DNA of 64,000 nucleotides from GCA-2732755 sp965228265 (GTDB lineage Bacteria > Planctomycetota > Phycisphaerae > Phycisphaerales > UBA1924), in assembly GCA_965228265.1 (NCBI GenBank), contig OZ245804.1, positions 3,038,001 to 3,102,000 on the forward strand. Reading direction: 5' to 3'. A model generated the notes under the pieces. That model was not told the origin of the DNA and made no database searches. It saw only the letters and a program-made list of their open reading frames with translations. Both the position numbers and the translations under genes were made by a program. Shown piece after piece: positions 1 to 8,563 of this stretch; the first letter of the stretch is position 1; each line of letters opens with the position of its first letter.

Positions 1-476
1 TCGCCCCGCAGCACGCGCTCCTGACACGGGCCGGGCTTCTTCGAACGCTTCGGCGCGACCTTCAAGAGCGGCGCGAACTTCCGCGCCATCCCGAGCGCAT
101 CCTTCAGCGACTTCGGCGGCTCGGGTTTGAGGAGTTCTCCGATCGTGCGCCCGATCGCGTCGAACCCGCCCGGCGTATGCCCAGCATTGTGACACCCGAA
201 CGCCATCTCCGTGCGCGCATAGCTGCCGTACGCATTGATGAGCACGGGCAGGTCGGAGCCCTCGACGTTCTCAAAGAGCAGCGCGGGCCCGCCAAGGTCC
301 CAGGACTGGGGGTCGTTGCGTTTGGCCGAGGTGCTGGGCTCGCGGGGTGCGCGCTGTTTGCTCACGCGGTCGGCGATCGCGGCGATCTCGAGCACGGGCG
401 AGACCTGCTCACGCACGCGCACGAGCTCGCCCGTCTCTTCCAGGGCCCGGAGAAATGCCTGCACGTCGGGGTACAT
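1..476 (-). CDS. ubiD: UbiD-family decarboxylase, N-terminal part (cut by window edge)
   Basis: Reading the minus strand from an ATG at 476 gives about 158 residues with no stop, running off the left edge. It begins MYPDVQAFLRALEETGELVR and continues with EIAAIADRVSK, then GGPALLFENVEGSDLPVLIN and AYGSYARTEMAFGC. This is the typical N-terminal half of UbiD (FxxxLExxGELxRI; GPAxLFENV). Family knowledge: UbiD enzymes are prenylated-FMN decarboxylases. In quinone-making bacteria they act on polyprenyl-hydroxybenzoate, and in futalosine organisms a paralogue acts late in menaquinone synthesis, which would fit mqnC at 58 kb (inference). The catalytic E-R-E region lies outside the window. A 13-base gap separates it from the divergent methyltransferase at 490. 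Confidence 0.85.
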   Translation of the reverse strand, partial: MYPDVQAFLRALEETGELVRVREQVSPVLEIAAIADRVSKQRAPREPSTSAKRNDPQSWDLGGPALLFENVEGSDLPVLINAYGSYARTEMAFGCHNAGHTPGGFDAIGRTIGELLKPEPPKSLKDALGMARKFAPLLKVAPKRSKKPGPCQERVLRG

Positions 477-489
477 ACGATCGAACCTT

Positions 490-1137
490 ATGTCAGAAAC
501 CGATCCTCAGCACGCCACGCCCCCACCAACCTTTATCTATGGCGCCACGCGCGACTGGCCGGGCTATTTCGCCTCTGTCGCCGGCAAGCCCGCGCGGGAG
601 ACGCTCTTGTTTGCGCTCGATCGCTTCGGCAGCGAGCCGCCCGCGGATGCGATCGACCTTGGCTGCGGCGAGGGCCGCGACACACAGGAACTGCTCAGTA
701 GGGGCTGGGATGTTCTTGCCATCGACGGCTCACAGGAGGGCATCGATCTGCTCCTGACCCGGCCCGGCCTCAAGAATCACCCGAAACTCACAACGCGCGT
801 CTCGACCTTTGAAACGCTCGACGATCTGCCCAAGGTCCGGCTGCTCAACGCAAGTTTTTCGATCCCGTTCTGTCACCCGGATCATTTCGAGCGATTCTGG
901 GGCGTTGTCACGGGCGCGATCGAGCCGGGCGGCCGATTCGCGGGCCAACTCTTTGGCGATCGGGACTCTTGGGCCGAAATCTCCGACCGCTCTCATCAGC
1001 CCCTCGCCGAGGCAAAGCGGCTGTTCGAGGGATTCGAGCTCGAGATGTTCGACGAGGAAGAACGCGACAAACAGGACTTCCAGGGCATCGAAAAGCGCTG
1101 GCACGTGTACCACGTTGTGGCGCGAAAGCGTGGATGA
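490..1137 (+). CDS. class I SAM-dependent methyltransferase (TehB-like)
   Basis: A protein of 215 residues. The glycine-rich SAM-binding motif I DLGCGEGRDTQELLSRGWDV is followed by the acidic motif II residue in AIDGS, so the Rossmann methyltransferase fold starts near residue 55. GEGRDT followed by an aliphatic stretch resembles TehB/tellurite-resistance and ubiquinone-type small-molecule methyltransferases. I see no substrate-specific motif and leave the substrate open. The frame is open further upstream, but ATG 490 is chosen because the upstream part is antisense to the ubiD gene. It is divergently arranged with ubiD and followed after about 40 bases by the ABC transporter genes. Confidence 0.8.
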   Translation: MSETDPQHATPPPTFIYGATRDWPGYFASVAGKPARETLLFALDRFGSEPPADAIDLGCGEGRDTQELLSRGWDVLAIDGSQEGIDLLLTRPGLKNHPKLTTRVSTFETLDDLPKVRLLNASFSIPFCHPDHFERFWGVVTGAIEPGGRFAGQLFGDRDSWAEISDRSHQPLAEAKRLFEGFELEMFDEEERDKQDFQGIEKRWHVYHVVARKRG

Positions 1138-1179
1138 ATCAAACCTAATAGGATGATGGCCACAGGCGGGGGGGCATCC

Positions 1180-2211
1180 ATGAGTGACCTGGCGATCGAC
1201 CTGACAGGGGTCAGCAAGAACTACACACGGCGATTCAAAAAGCCAACGCCCGCGCTCCGCGGCGTGGACATGCGCGTCCATCGCGGCGAGGTCTTCGGGC
1301 TGCTCGGCCCCAACGGCGCGGGCAAGTCCACGCTCGTCAAGATCCTCATGACCGTGATCCGACCCACCAACTGTCAGGGCACCGTGCTCGGTCAGCGGGT
1401 CGGGCACAAGCCCACGCTCGCCAGGGTCGGCTACCTCCCCGAGCACCACTCCTTCCCGGGCTATCTGACCGGAGCGCAGGTCATCGACTTCTTCGGCGCC
1501 ATGACCGGCGTGCCCAGACGCGAACGCAAGCAAAGAGCGGGCGAGCTGCTCGAACTCGTCGGCATGAGCGAGTGGGCCAAACGCAAACTCAAAAGCTACT
1601 CCAAGGGCATGCGCCAACGCATCGGCATCGCACAGGCCCTCGTCAACGATCCGGAGCTCGTCCTGCTCGACGAACCGACCGACGGCGTGGACCCGGTCGG
1701 TCGGCGCGACATCCGCGGCGTCATCGAACGCATCAAAGACGAAGGACGCACCGTCTTCATCAACAGCCACCTCCTCAGCGAGCTCGAGGTCGTGAGCGAC
1801 CGCGTCGCGATCCTCGTCAAGGGCGTCGTCGCGCAGCAAGGCACGATCGACGAACTGACGGTCGGCCAGCTCCGGTACGAGCTGGTCATCGGAGACTCCG
1901 AGAACGCGAGCGAGCTCCTTCGTAAGGCGCTCGGCGTGCCCACGCAGCAGGCTGCCCCGGGCGTTGGCGGCTACGAGGCCAAGCTGCCGACGGGCGAAGC
2001 CGCCCATGTGACGCGGAACACGCTGACGGTGGGCACGAACGACGCGGCTCAAATCCAGCCGATCATCGACCGCGTGCGGGCCGAGGGTGGCGTCATCACG
2101 AGCGTTCGGCACGTGCGTCCTTCGCTGGAAGATCTCTTCATGCAGGCGGTGACCGACCCGACGACGGGCGAGGCACTCAAGCCCGGAGCCGAGGAAGGAG
2201 GCAAGCGATGA
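1180..2211 (+). CDS. ABC transporter ATP-binding protein (ABC-2 exporter type)
   Basis: 343 residues from ATG 1180. Walker A GPNGAGKST is at residues 43-51, the signature YSKGMRQRIGIAQAL begins near 140, and Walker B LVLLDEPTDGVDP has its Asp at about 164. A switch-like H (INSHLLSEL) follows. The C-terminal 100 residues are the accessory domain usual in CcmA/NatA-type ATPases of ABC-2 exporters. An in-frame ATG pair at 1153 gives a protein nine residues longer. I prefer 1180 because a G-rich Shine-Dalgarno-like run lies just upstream of it, while 1153 has none. The stop overlaps the start of the permease gene by 4 bases (ATGA), showing translational coupling. It energises export by that permease; the cargo is unknown. 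Confidence 0.92.
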   Translation: MSDLAIDLTGVSKNYTRRFKKPTPALRGVDMRVHRGEVFGLLGPNGAGKSTLVKILMTVIRPTNCQGTVLGQRVGHKPTLARVGYLPEHHSFPGYLTGAQVIDFFGAMTGVPRRERKQRAGELLELVGMSEWAKRKLKSYSKGMRQRIGIAQALVNDPELVLLDEPTDGVDPVGRRDIRGVIERIKDEGRTVFINSHLLSELEVVSDRVAILVKGVVAQQGTIDELTVGQLRYELVIGDSENASELLRKALGVPTQQAAPGVGGYEAKLPTGEAAHVTRNTLTVGTNDAAQIQPIIDRVRAEGGVITSVRHVRPSLEDLFMQAVTDPTTGEALKPGAEEGGKR

Positions 2212-3383
2212 GCGTCATCGTGCGCCAGACAACCGCGATGCTGATCGATGCCTACCGCGAGCTTGCGGCGGGCAAGCTCTTCTGGGTCACCATGCTGCTC
2301 TCGTTCCTGTGCGTGGCGGTGTTCGCCATGATCGGCCTGAACGAGCGCGGCATCACGGTGCTGTGGTACACGATCCCGATCGAGGTGTTCAACACCAACG
2401 TGATCAGCGAACCCTTGTTCTACAAGATGGTCTTCCTCAACCTCGGGATCGGGATCTGGCTCACGTGGGTCGCCACGGTGCTGGCGCTCGTCTCGACCTC
2501 GGGCATCTACCCGACGCTCCTGACGGGCGGGCAGATCGAGACGATGCTCAGCAAGCCGATCTCGCGCTGGCGGCTGTTCCTGACGAAGTTCGGCACGGGG
2601 CTCCTGTTCGTGGCGCTCCAGGTCTCGGTGTTCTGCGTCGCGTCCGTGCTCGTGATCGGGCTGCGGGGCGGGGCGTGGATGCCCGAGATCCTGCTCTCTA
2701 TCCCGATCGTGCTCGCGTTCTTCAGCTTCCTATTCTCCATTATGGTGCTCCTCGGGATGCTGACGCGCTCGACGATCGCCTCGCTCCTGCTCACGATTCT
2801 CGTCTGGTTCGTGCTTTTCCTCGTCAACACGACCGACGGCATCATCGTGTCCCAGCACGAGGGCATGAAGATCCAGGCCAATAAGCTCGAAGAACGCCTC
2901 GAACTCGCCGAGGAGAACGCACGGGTGATGTACATCGCCACACAGCGGCGTGAGGGCAACGAACTGCCCGAGGACTATCAGGCGACCGACGATGAACTGT
3001 ACACGGTCAACGTCTTCCTCCCCTCGCTCCGCGATCGACTCGAGGACCGCAAGGAGATGATCCGCAGTCTGGCGCCCTGGCGGCAGGGGATCTTCATCGC
3101 CAAGACGCTCCTGCCCAAGACCAGCGAGACCATCGGGCTTCTGAATCGCTACGCGATGTCACAGGAGGATCTCGACGCTTTGATGGACGTGGGCTCCGAC
3201 AAGCAGCGCACCACGGTCGACGAGGAGACGGGCGAGGTGCGCGTCTCGCAGGCCGATCAGAATCGCGCGATGACTGAAGCGATGAGCAAACGCTCCGTGG
3301 GCTGGGTTCTCGGGACGAGCTTCGCGTTCGAGGCTGTGATGCTGCTGATCGCGGGGACGATGTTCGCCAGGCGGGATTTCTGA
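2208..3383 (+). CDS. ABC-2 type transporter permease
   Basis: 391 residues with about six hydrophobic spans: one near residues 20-45, a cluster at about 85-205, and a last one near 365-388. A long hydrophilic, charged loop of some 150 residues lies between the fifth and last spans. This NatB/ABC-2 (GldA-like) layout has a large extracytoplasmic loop before the C-terminal helix. The start codon overlaps the stop of the ATPase gene, so the two are one operon and probably form a homodimeric exporter. No residues identify the substrate. The gene ends about 10 bases before a hairpin repeat at 3392-3469 that could act as a processing or termination structure. Confidence 0.85.
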   Translation: MSVIVRQTTAMLIDAYRELAAGKLFWVTMLLSFLCVAVFAMIGLNERGITVLWYTIPIEVFNTNVISEPLFYKMVFLNLGIGIWLTWVATVLALVSTSGIYPTLLTGGQIETMLSKPISRWRLFLTKFGTGLLFVALQVSVFCVASVLVIGLRGGAWMPEILLSIPIVLAFFSFLFSIMVLLGMLTRSTIASLLLTILVWFVLFLVNTTDGIIVSQHEGMKIQANKLEERLELAEENARVMYIATQRREGNELPEDYQATDDELYTVNVFLPSLRDRLEDRKEMIRSLAPWRQGIFIAKTLLPKTSETIGLLNRYAMSQEDLDALMDVGSDKQRTTVDEETGEVRVSQADQNRAMTEAMSKRSVGWVLGTSFAFEAVMLLIAGTMFARRDF

Positions 3384-3391
3384 GCCCTATT

Positions 3392-3469
3392 GGGGTGCCA
3401 CGGGTTGCCTTGCAACCCGTGCCCGACGTGAGATCACGGCTTGCCGAGGACGGACAAGCCGTGGCACCC
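3392..3469. repeat. composite inverted repeat of the GTGCCACGG hairpin family
   Basis: Two hairpins lie back to back. The first is CACGGGTTG-ccttg-CAACCCGTG. The second is CACGGCTTG...CAAGCCGTG. They are bracketed by GGGTGCCACGG on the left and CCGTGGCACCC on the right. Related units occur at 34181-34219, 40854-40885 and 63530-63779. It fills the space between the convergent ABC permease and proC genes and could double as a bidirectional terminator or RNA stabiliser (inference). Confidence 0.8.
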
Positions 3470-3485
3470 TTGACGTTGCACTCGG

Positions 3486-4310
3486 TCAGTCTCGCCCGAG
3501 TTCGATGCCCCGATCGCGAGCGGCGACGATGCCCTTTGCGATCGCATCCATCACGCCGAGTTCGTCGAACGTGTCCGTCGCGGCCTGCGTCGTGCCCTTC
3601 TTGCTCGTGACGCGGCTGCGCAGCTCGGCGGCGGACAACGCGTCGGCATGCAGAAGCTCGGCTGAACCGAAGAGAGTCTGTTCCACGATTGTGCGCGCCG
3701 TCTCGGCGTCGAAACCCACGGCGATCGCGCCCTGCTGCATCGCCTCGGCGAGATAGAACAGATACGCCGGGCCCGACCCCGCAACCGCGGTGAAGGCGTC
3801 CATCATCGACTCGTCGAGCCGAACGACCACGTCCCCCACCGCGTGGAAGATGCGCTCCGCAAGCGCGGCGTCGTCTGCCGTCGCGCCGGCGGTGAGCGCG
3901 ATCGCGCTGGTGCCCTTGCAGACCTGCGAGGGCGTGTTGGGCATGACGCGGACGACCCGGCACGAGCCGCCGAGTTGTTCGCGGATGCGCCCGCCGGTCA
4001 TGCCCGCAAGGATCGAGATCACCACCCGCTCGCGCACGAGTTCGGAGATCTCACAAGCGACGTCGCCCAGCATCTGCGGCTTGACGGCGAGCATGATCTG
4101 ACCCGAGCCCGGCTCGGTTTCATTCGCCAGGAGCCACTCGAGGGCCTCGGCTGCGGTTGGCACGGCGACAGGGAAGGTCTTCCGCTTGGATTCGTTGCGG
4201 TCGGCGACGCAGACCTTGCCCAGCACGCCGGCCTCGGTGGCCCCGTGCAGGATCGCCGAGGCCATCGCCCCACCCCCGATAACCGCCAGTGCTGGCACCG
4301 ATTCGCCCAT
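3486..4310 (-). CDS. proC: pyrroline-5-carboxylate reductase
   Basis: 274 residues, the usual size for ProC, which catalyses the last step of proline synthesis (NAD(P)H reduction of 1-pyrroline-5-carboxylate). The N-terminal Rossmann motif is VIGGGAMASAIL. Mid-protein motifs LAVKPQ and ISILAGMTGGRI are present. RVMPNTPSQVCKG and the C-terminal ProC signature AVAGSGPAYLFYLAEAMQQGA are both intact, including the SGPAY segment involved in substrate binding. A clear AGGAAGGA ribosome binding site precedes the ATG at 4310. The gene stands alone, converging on the ABC operon and diverging from accA with about 120 bases between starts. Confidence 0.95.
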   Translation of the reverse strand: MGESVPALAVIGGGAMASAILHGATEAGVLGKVCVADRNESKRKTFPVAVPTAAEALEWLLANETEPGSGQIMLAVKPQMLGDVACEISELVRERVVISILAGMTGGRIREQLGGSCRVVRVMPNTPSQVCKGTSAIALTAGATADDAALAERIFHAVGDVVVRLDESMMDAFTAVAGSGPAYLFYLAEAMQQGAIAVGFDAETARTIVEQTLFGSAELLHADALSAAELRSRVTSKKGTTQAATDTFDELGVMDAIAKGIVAARDRGIELGRD

Positions 4311-4433
4311 ATCGCCGATCCTTCCTCTTGTGCCGCGAGCCCCAGATGGACCCTATGCCGAGCGCCGGGGTCTGTGTGAGCATAAACTTTCCCTGGCGGA
4401 GCCACCGACCGGACAGACGCTGACGGAGCAGAT

Positions 4434-5468
4434 ATGGGAACGTTCTACACGCTGGATTTCGAAAAGCCTCTCGCCGAGCTCGAGCAGCAGATCCGCGAGG
4501 CCCGGAAGGGCTCGCAGATCCCCGGCGCGCCGGTGGGTGTGCAGGGGGTCGAGGCCGACAAGGCACCCAGCGCCGACGAGATCGCCGAGCTTGAGACCAA
4601 GCACCGCGCGCTGCTCGAGGAGCTGTACACGGAGCTGAGCCCGTGGGACACGGTGCGTGTGAGTCGTCACCCCAACCGCCCGCAGTCGCGGGATTACATC
4701 GAACACTTTGTGCGCGACTTTGGTGAGCTCCACGGCGACCGGCGCTACGGCGACGACCCGGCGATCATCACGGGGTTCGGACGCATCGGGAATCACAAAT
4801 GCCTGGTGGTCGGGCACCACAAGGGCCGAACGACTCAGGAGCGGATCGAGTGCCATTTCGGGTGTGCGCACCCGGAGGGATACCGCAAGGCGCTGCTGAA
4901 AATGAAACTCGCCGAGAAGTTCGGGACGCCGATCGTGACGTTCGTGGATACGCCCGGCGCGTATCCGGGGCTCGAGGCGGAGCGTCGCGGGCAGGCCGAG
5001 GCGATCGCGGTGAACCTGCGCGAGATGGCGAGGATCCGCGTGCCGATCGTGAGCATTGTGATTGGCGAGGGCGGCTCGGGCGGGGCGCTCGGGATTGCTG
5101 TGGCAGACAAGGTCGCGATGATGCGCAACGCCTGGTACTCGGTCATCAGCCCGGAGGGGTGCGCCGCGATCCTGTGGAAGCAGGCCAACGAGCAGACCAA
5201 CCGCTCGGCGGCGGAGGCCCTGAACCTGACGGCGGCTGACAACCTCAGGCTCGGGATCATCGACGACGTGGTCGACGAGCCGATCGGCGGAGCCCACAGA
5301 GACCCCGCAGGAGCCGCGGTCCTGCTCCGCGACTGGATTATCGAACAGCTCGACAGCTACGCGGGCAAGGACACCGACGAGCTGCTGGAGGGACGTTACC
5401 AGCGGTTCCGGAACCTCGGCTCGTACATGGAGCGTGCGGAAGAGACCACGACGGCCGCGACAGAGTAG
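4434..5468 (+). CDS. accA: acetyl-CoA carboxylase carboxyltransferase subunit alpha
   Basis: 344 residues, slightly longer than the usual 317-325. It opens with LDFEKPLAELEQQIREARKG, the conserved N-terminal coiled helix of AccA. It continues with VRVSRHPNRPQSRDYIEHF, ELHGDRRYGDDPAIITGFGR and the carboxyltransferase core FVDTPGAYPGLEAERRGQ plus IGEGGSGGALGIAVADKVAM. The WYSVISPEGCAAILWK segment near the C-terminus is also typical. AccA pairs with AccD to move carboxyl from biotin to acetyl-CoA, the first step of fatty acid synthesis. It is not next to accD here. A separate propionyl/methylcrotonyl-type carboxyltransferase sits at 32.4 kb. Confidence 0.96.
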   Translation: MGTFYTLDFEKPLAELEQQIREARKGSQIPGAPVGVQGVEADKAPSADEIAELETKHRALLEELYTELSPWDTVRVSRHPNRPQSRDYIEHFVRDFGELHGDRRYGDDPAIITGFGRIGNHKCLVVGHHKGRTTQERIECHFGCAHPEGYRKALLKMKLAEKFGTPIVTFVDTPGAYPGLEAERRGQAEAIAVNLREMARIRVPIVSIVIGEGGSGGALGIAVADKVAMMRNAWYSVISPEGCAAILWKQANEQTNRSAAEALNLTAADNLRLGIIDDVVDEPIGGAHRDPAGAAVLLRDWIIEQLDSYAGKDTDELLEGRYQRFRNLGSYMERAEETTTAATE

Positions 5469-5616
5469 GATTACGTTCGGGCCGTTCTTCTCTGCTTTGA
5501 CTCGATTTCACGCGAGGCCTACCCTTGGCCCACCGCTGCGTCGGGCAAGGATTCCGCATTTTGTTCGGTTTCCGTCAACGCCCCCGTCCCGCCGCAGCCA
5601 CTGACGAGGACTCGCG

Positions 5617-6555
5617 GTGGCCAAGAAAGCTTCGACAACCAAGAAATCGACCAAGAAGACGACGAAGAAGTCGACCGCCAAGAAGTCGGCCAAGAAAGCC
5701 GCGACGACAAAGAAGTCAGCGGCCAAGAAGTCGACGACCAAGAAAACCACCAAGAAGGCGGCTCCAACGAAAAAATCAACAACCAAAAAGAGCACCACGA
5801 AGAAGGCGACGACAAAGGCGTCTGCTTCAAAGAAGGTGACGAAGAAGGTCAGCAAGCAGGACCAGGCGGCCGCGAAGAAGGCAAAGGACGAGGCCGCCGC
5901 GATGGCCGCGGCCAAGAAGGCCGCCGAGAAGAAGATCGCCGACGCCAAGGCTGCCGACGCCAAGAAGAACTCGGGACGCAAGGGCATCACGATCGTCGAC
6001 GACAAGCCCAAGCGGCGTCAGTCGATGAGCAAGCCGGCCAAGGTGCTCGGCCCGCCCCCGGGCGTTGGGCTACTCGGCACCAAGCGCAAGCCGTTGATCG
6101 CGTCGGGCCCGAAGGCGCCCGAGAGCGAGCACAGCGTCTTCGGCGTGGACGAGGAGCAAGAGAGCAAGTCCCGCAAGAAGCCCAAGAGCCCCTTCAACAA
6201 GCGCGAGCTCGACAAGTACCGCGAGATCCTGCTCAACAAGCGACGCGAGTTGGTCGGCGATGTCTCCACGATGGAGATGGGCGTGCTCAACCTTGGCAAC
6301 AAGAGCGGCGACCCCGCGACCGACGTCGCCGAGCAGGGCTCCGACGCGTACGACCAGTCGCTCTCGATCGGGCTGGCCGAGGTGGACCGCAAGCTGATCC
6401 GCGAGATCGACGCGGCGATCCAGCGGATCGAGGACAAGGTCTACGGGCTGTGCGAGTTGACGGGCAAGCCGATCTCCGCGACGCGTTTGAACGAGCTGCC
6501 CTGGGCGCGGCTCTCGATTGAAGCCGCCCGCGAACTCGAACGCCGCGGCGGCTGA
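5617..6555 (+). CDS. DksA/TraR-like protein with lysine-rich histone H1-like N-terminal tail
   Basis: 312 residues from a GTG start. Residues 1 to about 115 are almost entirely Lys, Thr, Ala and Ser in (T/A)KKST-type repeats, like bacterial histone H1-like tails. A basic linker follows. The last 120 residues form a DksA/TraR domain: the helical hairpin KRELDKYREILLNKRRELVG, the acidic tip region, then VYGLCELTGKPISATRLNEL. Only the first of the four zinc cysteines survives, so the C4 finger has degenerated. DksA-family proteins act in the RNA polymerase secondary channel; whether this one binds polymerase, DNA or both is open. The stop is immediately followed by the lspA start (GTG 6557), suggesting an operon. 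Confidence 0.8.
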   Translation: MAKKASTTKKSTKKTTKKSTAKKSAKKAATTKKSAAKKSTTKKTTKKAAPTKKSTTKKSTTKKATTKASASKKVTKKVSKQDQAAAKKAKDEAAAMAAAKKAAEKKIADAKAADAKKNSGRKGITIVDDKPKRRQSMSKPAKVLGPPPGVGLLGTKRKPLIASGPKAPESEHSVFGVDEEQESKSRKKPKSPFNKRELDKYREILLNKRRELVGDVSTMEMGVLNLGNKSGDPATDVAEQGSDAYDQSLSIGLAEVDRKLIREIDAAIQRIEDKVYGLCELTGKPISATRLNELPWARLSIEAARELERRGG

Positions 6556-6556
6556 C

Positions 6557-7177
6557 GTGAGCGAGGCACCCACCACAGCCACGGCCCTGCGAAGCCCGCG
6601 TGCGTGGGCGCTCCTGCTGATCGTTCTGGTCGTCGGGCTGGTCGCGGACCTTGCGAGTAAAGAGATCGCCTTCCGCACGATCGCCGATCACCCGGTGACC
6701 ATCACACGGGCGGATGTGCTCGCCTCGGCCGACCCGAACCGCGAGCTGATCCCGCGGCACAGGCCCGTCACGGTTGTGCCCAAGGTGCTCGACTTCACGC
6801 TCGTACTCAATCAGGGCGCGGTCTTTGGCATGGGCGCGGGCAAGCGGTGGCTCTTTATTGTCTTTACGGTCGGCGCGATCGGGCTCGGGCTCTGGATGTT
6901 CGGCGCGTGGACGAAGCCCGGGAACTGGGTGGCGCACGTTTCTCTTGGGCTCTTGCTCTCGGGCGGGCTCGGGAATCTGTATGACCGGCTCGTGTACGCG
7001 TGCGTGCGTGACTTCATCCACCCGCTGCCGGCGGTGACGATCGGCTCGTGGGAAGTCTGGCCGTATGTGTCGAACGTGGCCGACGCGCTCTTGATCATCG
7101 GGATCATCGGGCTGATGTGGCACCTGTGGCGGGCCGACAAGCCGGTGACGGTCGATGAAGCCGAGGTGACTGGCTAG
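6557..7177 (+). CDS. lspA: lipoprotein signal peptidase (signal peptidase II)
   Basis: 206 residues from GTG 6557, one base after the previous stop. An in-frame ATG at 6518 inside the preceding gene is less likely. Four hydrophobic segments are seen. Family motifs are NQGAVFGMG (N-Q/x-G-A-F region), GGLGNLYDRL with its conserved Asp, VRDFI, and SNVADALL with the second conserved Asp; the two conserved aspartates of this membrane peptidase are therefore kept. An insertion of about 40 residues lies between the first helix and the NQGA motif. LspA removes signal peptides from diacylglyceryl-modified prolipoproteins in the inner membrane. The many lipobox proteins in this window would be its clients. 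Confidence 0.93.
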   Translation: MSEAPTTATALRSPRAWALLLIVLVVGLVADLASKEIAFRTIADHPVTITRADVLASADPNRELIPRHRPVTVVPKVLDFTLVLNQGAVFGMGAGKRWLFIVFTVGAIGLGLWMFGAWTKPGNWVAHVSLGLLLSGGLGNLYDRLVYACVRDFIHPLPAVTIGSWEVWPYVSNVADALLIIGIIGLMWHLWRADKPVTVDEAEVTG

Positions 7178-8142
7178 CTCCCGACGTGTTCGCCAGCGCG
7201 TTGACGCAGGCTCGGCATCATCTGCTGCACTTCCTGGGCCATGCGCGAGTTCGGGAACTCCCGGCTGATCTGTTCACCGAGCGAGATCGCCATCCCCCAC
7301 TGACGGTCCTGACAGGCGAGCTTGAAGGCGGCGCCGAGGTTCTCGCGGGCTTTGCCGATGACGCCTCTTGCGACTTCGCGGAAGGGCTCGGCCTCCTGCT
7401 CGGTGAGGTAGTGATCGAGGTCCTTGAGGATCTCCATCGCTTCCTCGACGCGCTCGGCCTGCGCGGCCAGAAGGAACCGGCGCTCCAGCTCTTCCTTGTA
7501 CTGACGCTTGGCGGTCGCGACCCGTTCACGCAGCCCGTGCACGCGGGGCGAGACGGGGAAGCCCGCGGCGATGCTGTCGGCGGTCGAGATCGCCTCGTCC
7601 CAGCGGCGCTGGACGATCAGGTGATCGAGATTCTGGATCGCCTCGTTGACTTCCTGATCGAGCCCCTCGGCTCGGGCCATCTCGATGCGCATCCGGAACT
7701 GCTCGGCGTCGCGCTCGTAACCGAAACGCTGGGCCAGTTCGGTGACGAGCACCTGAGCCGCGGACCAGTCCTGCGAGCGGATGTCCTCCTCGATCGCCCG
7801 GCAGAGCAGCTCGCGCTCTTTGGCGCGATTGAGCACGCGGCGAGCGTCGTCGGAGAGAGCCGCGTGCTGCGCACCGCGTTCCATGGTGAGCTGGAGCTGA
7901 CGGAGCTGCTCGACGATGCGTTCGGTGTCGGCCTTGTTCGAGGCGGGTTTCTGCCCGAGGACCGCGACCACGACGGCTGCCGAGCTCGCGGCGACGATGA
8001 GCCCGAGCATCCCGAGGTTCGCCAGTTCGGTGCCGCCGCCCTCTTGCTGCGATTCCAACACACCGATGGCGATCATGATCAGCGAGACGATGGCCGCCGA
8101 GGTGAGCATGACGACCGCGATGGATCCACCCTGTTTCTTCAT
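7174..8142 (-). CDS. two-TM membrane protein with TPR-like helical domain, function unknown
   Basis: 322 residues. Two hydrophobic segments at about 8-28 and 42-63 are followed by a long, charged, alpha-helical cytoplasmic or periplasmic region rich in Glu, Arg and Ala. That region has repeating blocks such as AIQNLDHLIVQRRWDEAISTADSIAAGFP and KLACQDRQWGMAISLGEQISREFP. The pattern of paired helices ending in FP/FPNS resembles degenerate TPR or tol-pal-type helical repeats. I recognise no named family. Its stop overlaps the convergent lspA stop by 4 bases. The cupin gene lies 19 bases upstream, so cupin and this gene are probably co-transcribed. Confidence 0.7.
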   Translation of the reverse strand: MKKQGGSIAVVMLTSAAIVSLIMIAIGVLESQQEGGGTELANLGMLGLIVAASSAAVVVAVLGQKPASNKADTERIVEQLRQLQLTMERGAQHAALSDDARRVLNRAKERELLCRAIEEDIRSQDWSAAQVLVTELAQRFGYERDAEQFRMRIEMARAEGLDQEVNEAIQNLDHLIVQRRWDEAISTADSIAAGFPVSPRVHGLRERVATAKRQYKEELERRFLLAAQAERVEEAMEILKDLDHYLTEQEAEPFREVARGVIGKARENLGAAFKLACQDRQWGMAISLGEQISREFPNSRMAQEVQQMMPSLRQRAGEHVGS

Positions 8143-8160
8143 CTCGCTTCTCCGAATCCT

Positions 8161-8526
8161 TTAGTCGCTGCCCGGCGTGGGCCCGCCGCAGTTGCGCTCG
8201 ACGGGGACCATGCAGAGGAATCGCAGCGGCTCATCGCCAGACCGGAACTGGTGTTCGAGGTCGGCCTTCACATAAATAACGTCGCCGGCGCGGATCTGTT
8301 TCGTTTCGTCACCCAGAAGAATCGTGCCAGAGCCCGAAACGACGTAGACCTCGTGCTCGTAGTTGTGGCTGTGACGGGGCGTGTGCCCGCCCGGCTCGAC
8401 GCGGAAGCTGCGCAGGGCGAAGTGCGGTGCACCGTCGCCGCGACCCACCATGACGGCCATCGAGGCCCCCTCGACGCCATCCATCTGAACCGGGCTCATC
8501 TGCACATCGTCGATGTTGCGGATCAT
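8161..8526 (-). CDS. single-domain cupin protein
   Basis: 121 residues from ATG 8526. This start is set by an AGGAGG ribosome binding site eight bases upstream; an open frame further upstream is ignored. The cupin motif 1 is GGHTPRHSHNYEHEVYVVSG (metal ligands H, H, E) and motif 2 is GDVIYVKADLEHQF with its His. Ligand residues are intact, so a metal centre is likely. Small cupins of this type include mannose-6-phosphate isomerase-like, sensor and oxygenase proteins; the substrate cannot be read from sequence. It diverges from the MBL hydrolase gene at 8564 with only 37 bases between starts. Confidence 0.85.
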   Translation of the reverse strand: MIRNIDDVQMSPVQMDGVEGASMAVMVGRGDGAPHFALRSFRVEPGGHTPRHSHNYEHEVYVVSGSGTILLGDETKQIRAGDVIYVKADLEHQFRSGDEPLRFLCMVPVERNCGGPTPGSD

Positions 8527-8563
8527 TGCTCGTTGCCTCCTGTCACAGTCTACCATCGGCTCT

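Noticed and set aside
730..2112. 460-codon minus-strand frame over the methyltransferase and ABC ATPase genes
   Set aside because: It is antisense to clear Walker A/B and SAM motifs and itself has no family features.
5508..6011. Very hydrophobic minus-strand frame (Phe/Val/Leu repeats), looking like a membrane protein
   Set aside because: It is the complement of the AAGAAG-rich lysine tail of the DksA-like gene; reversing Lys codons gives Phe/Leu codons.
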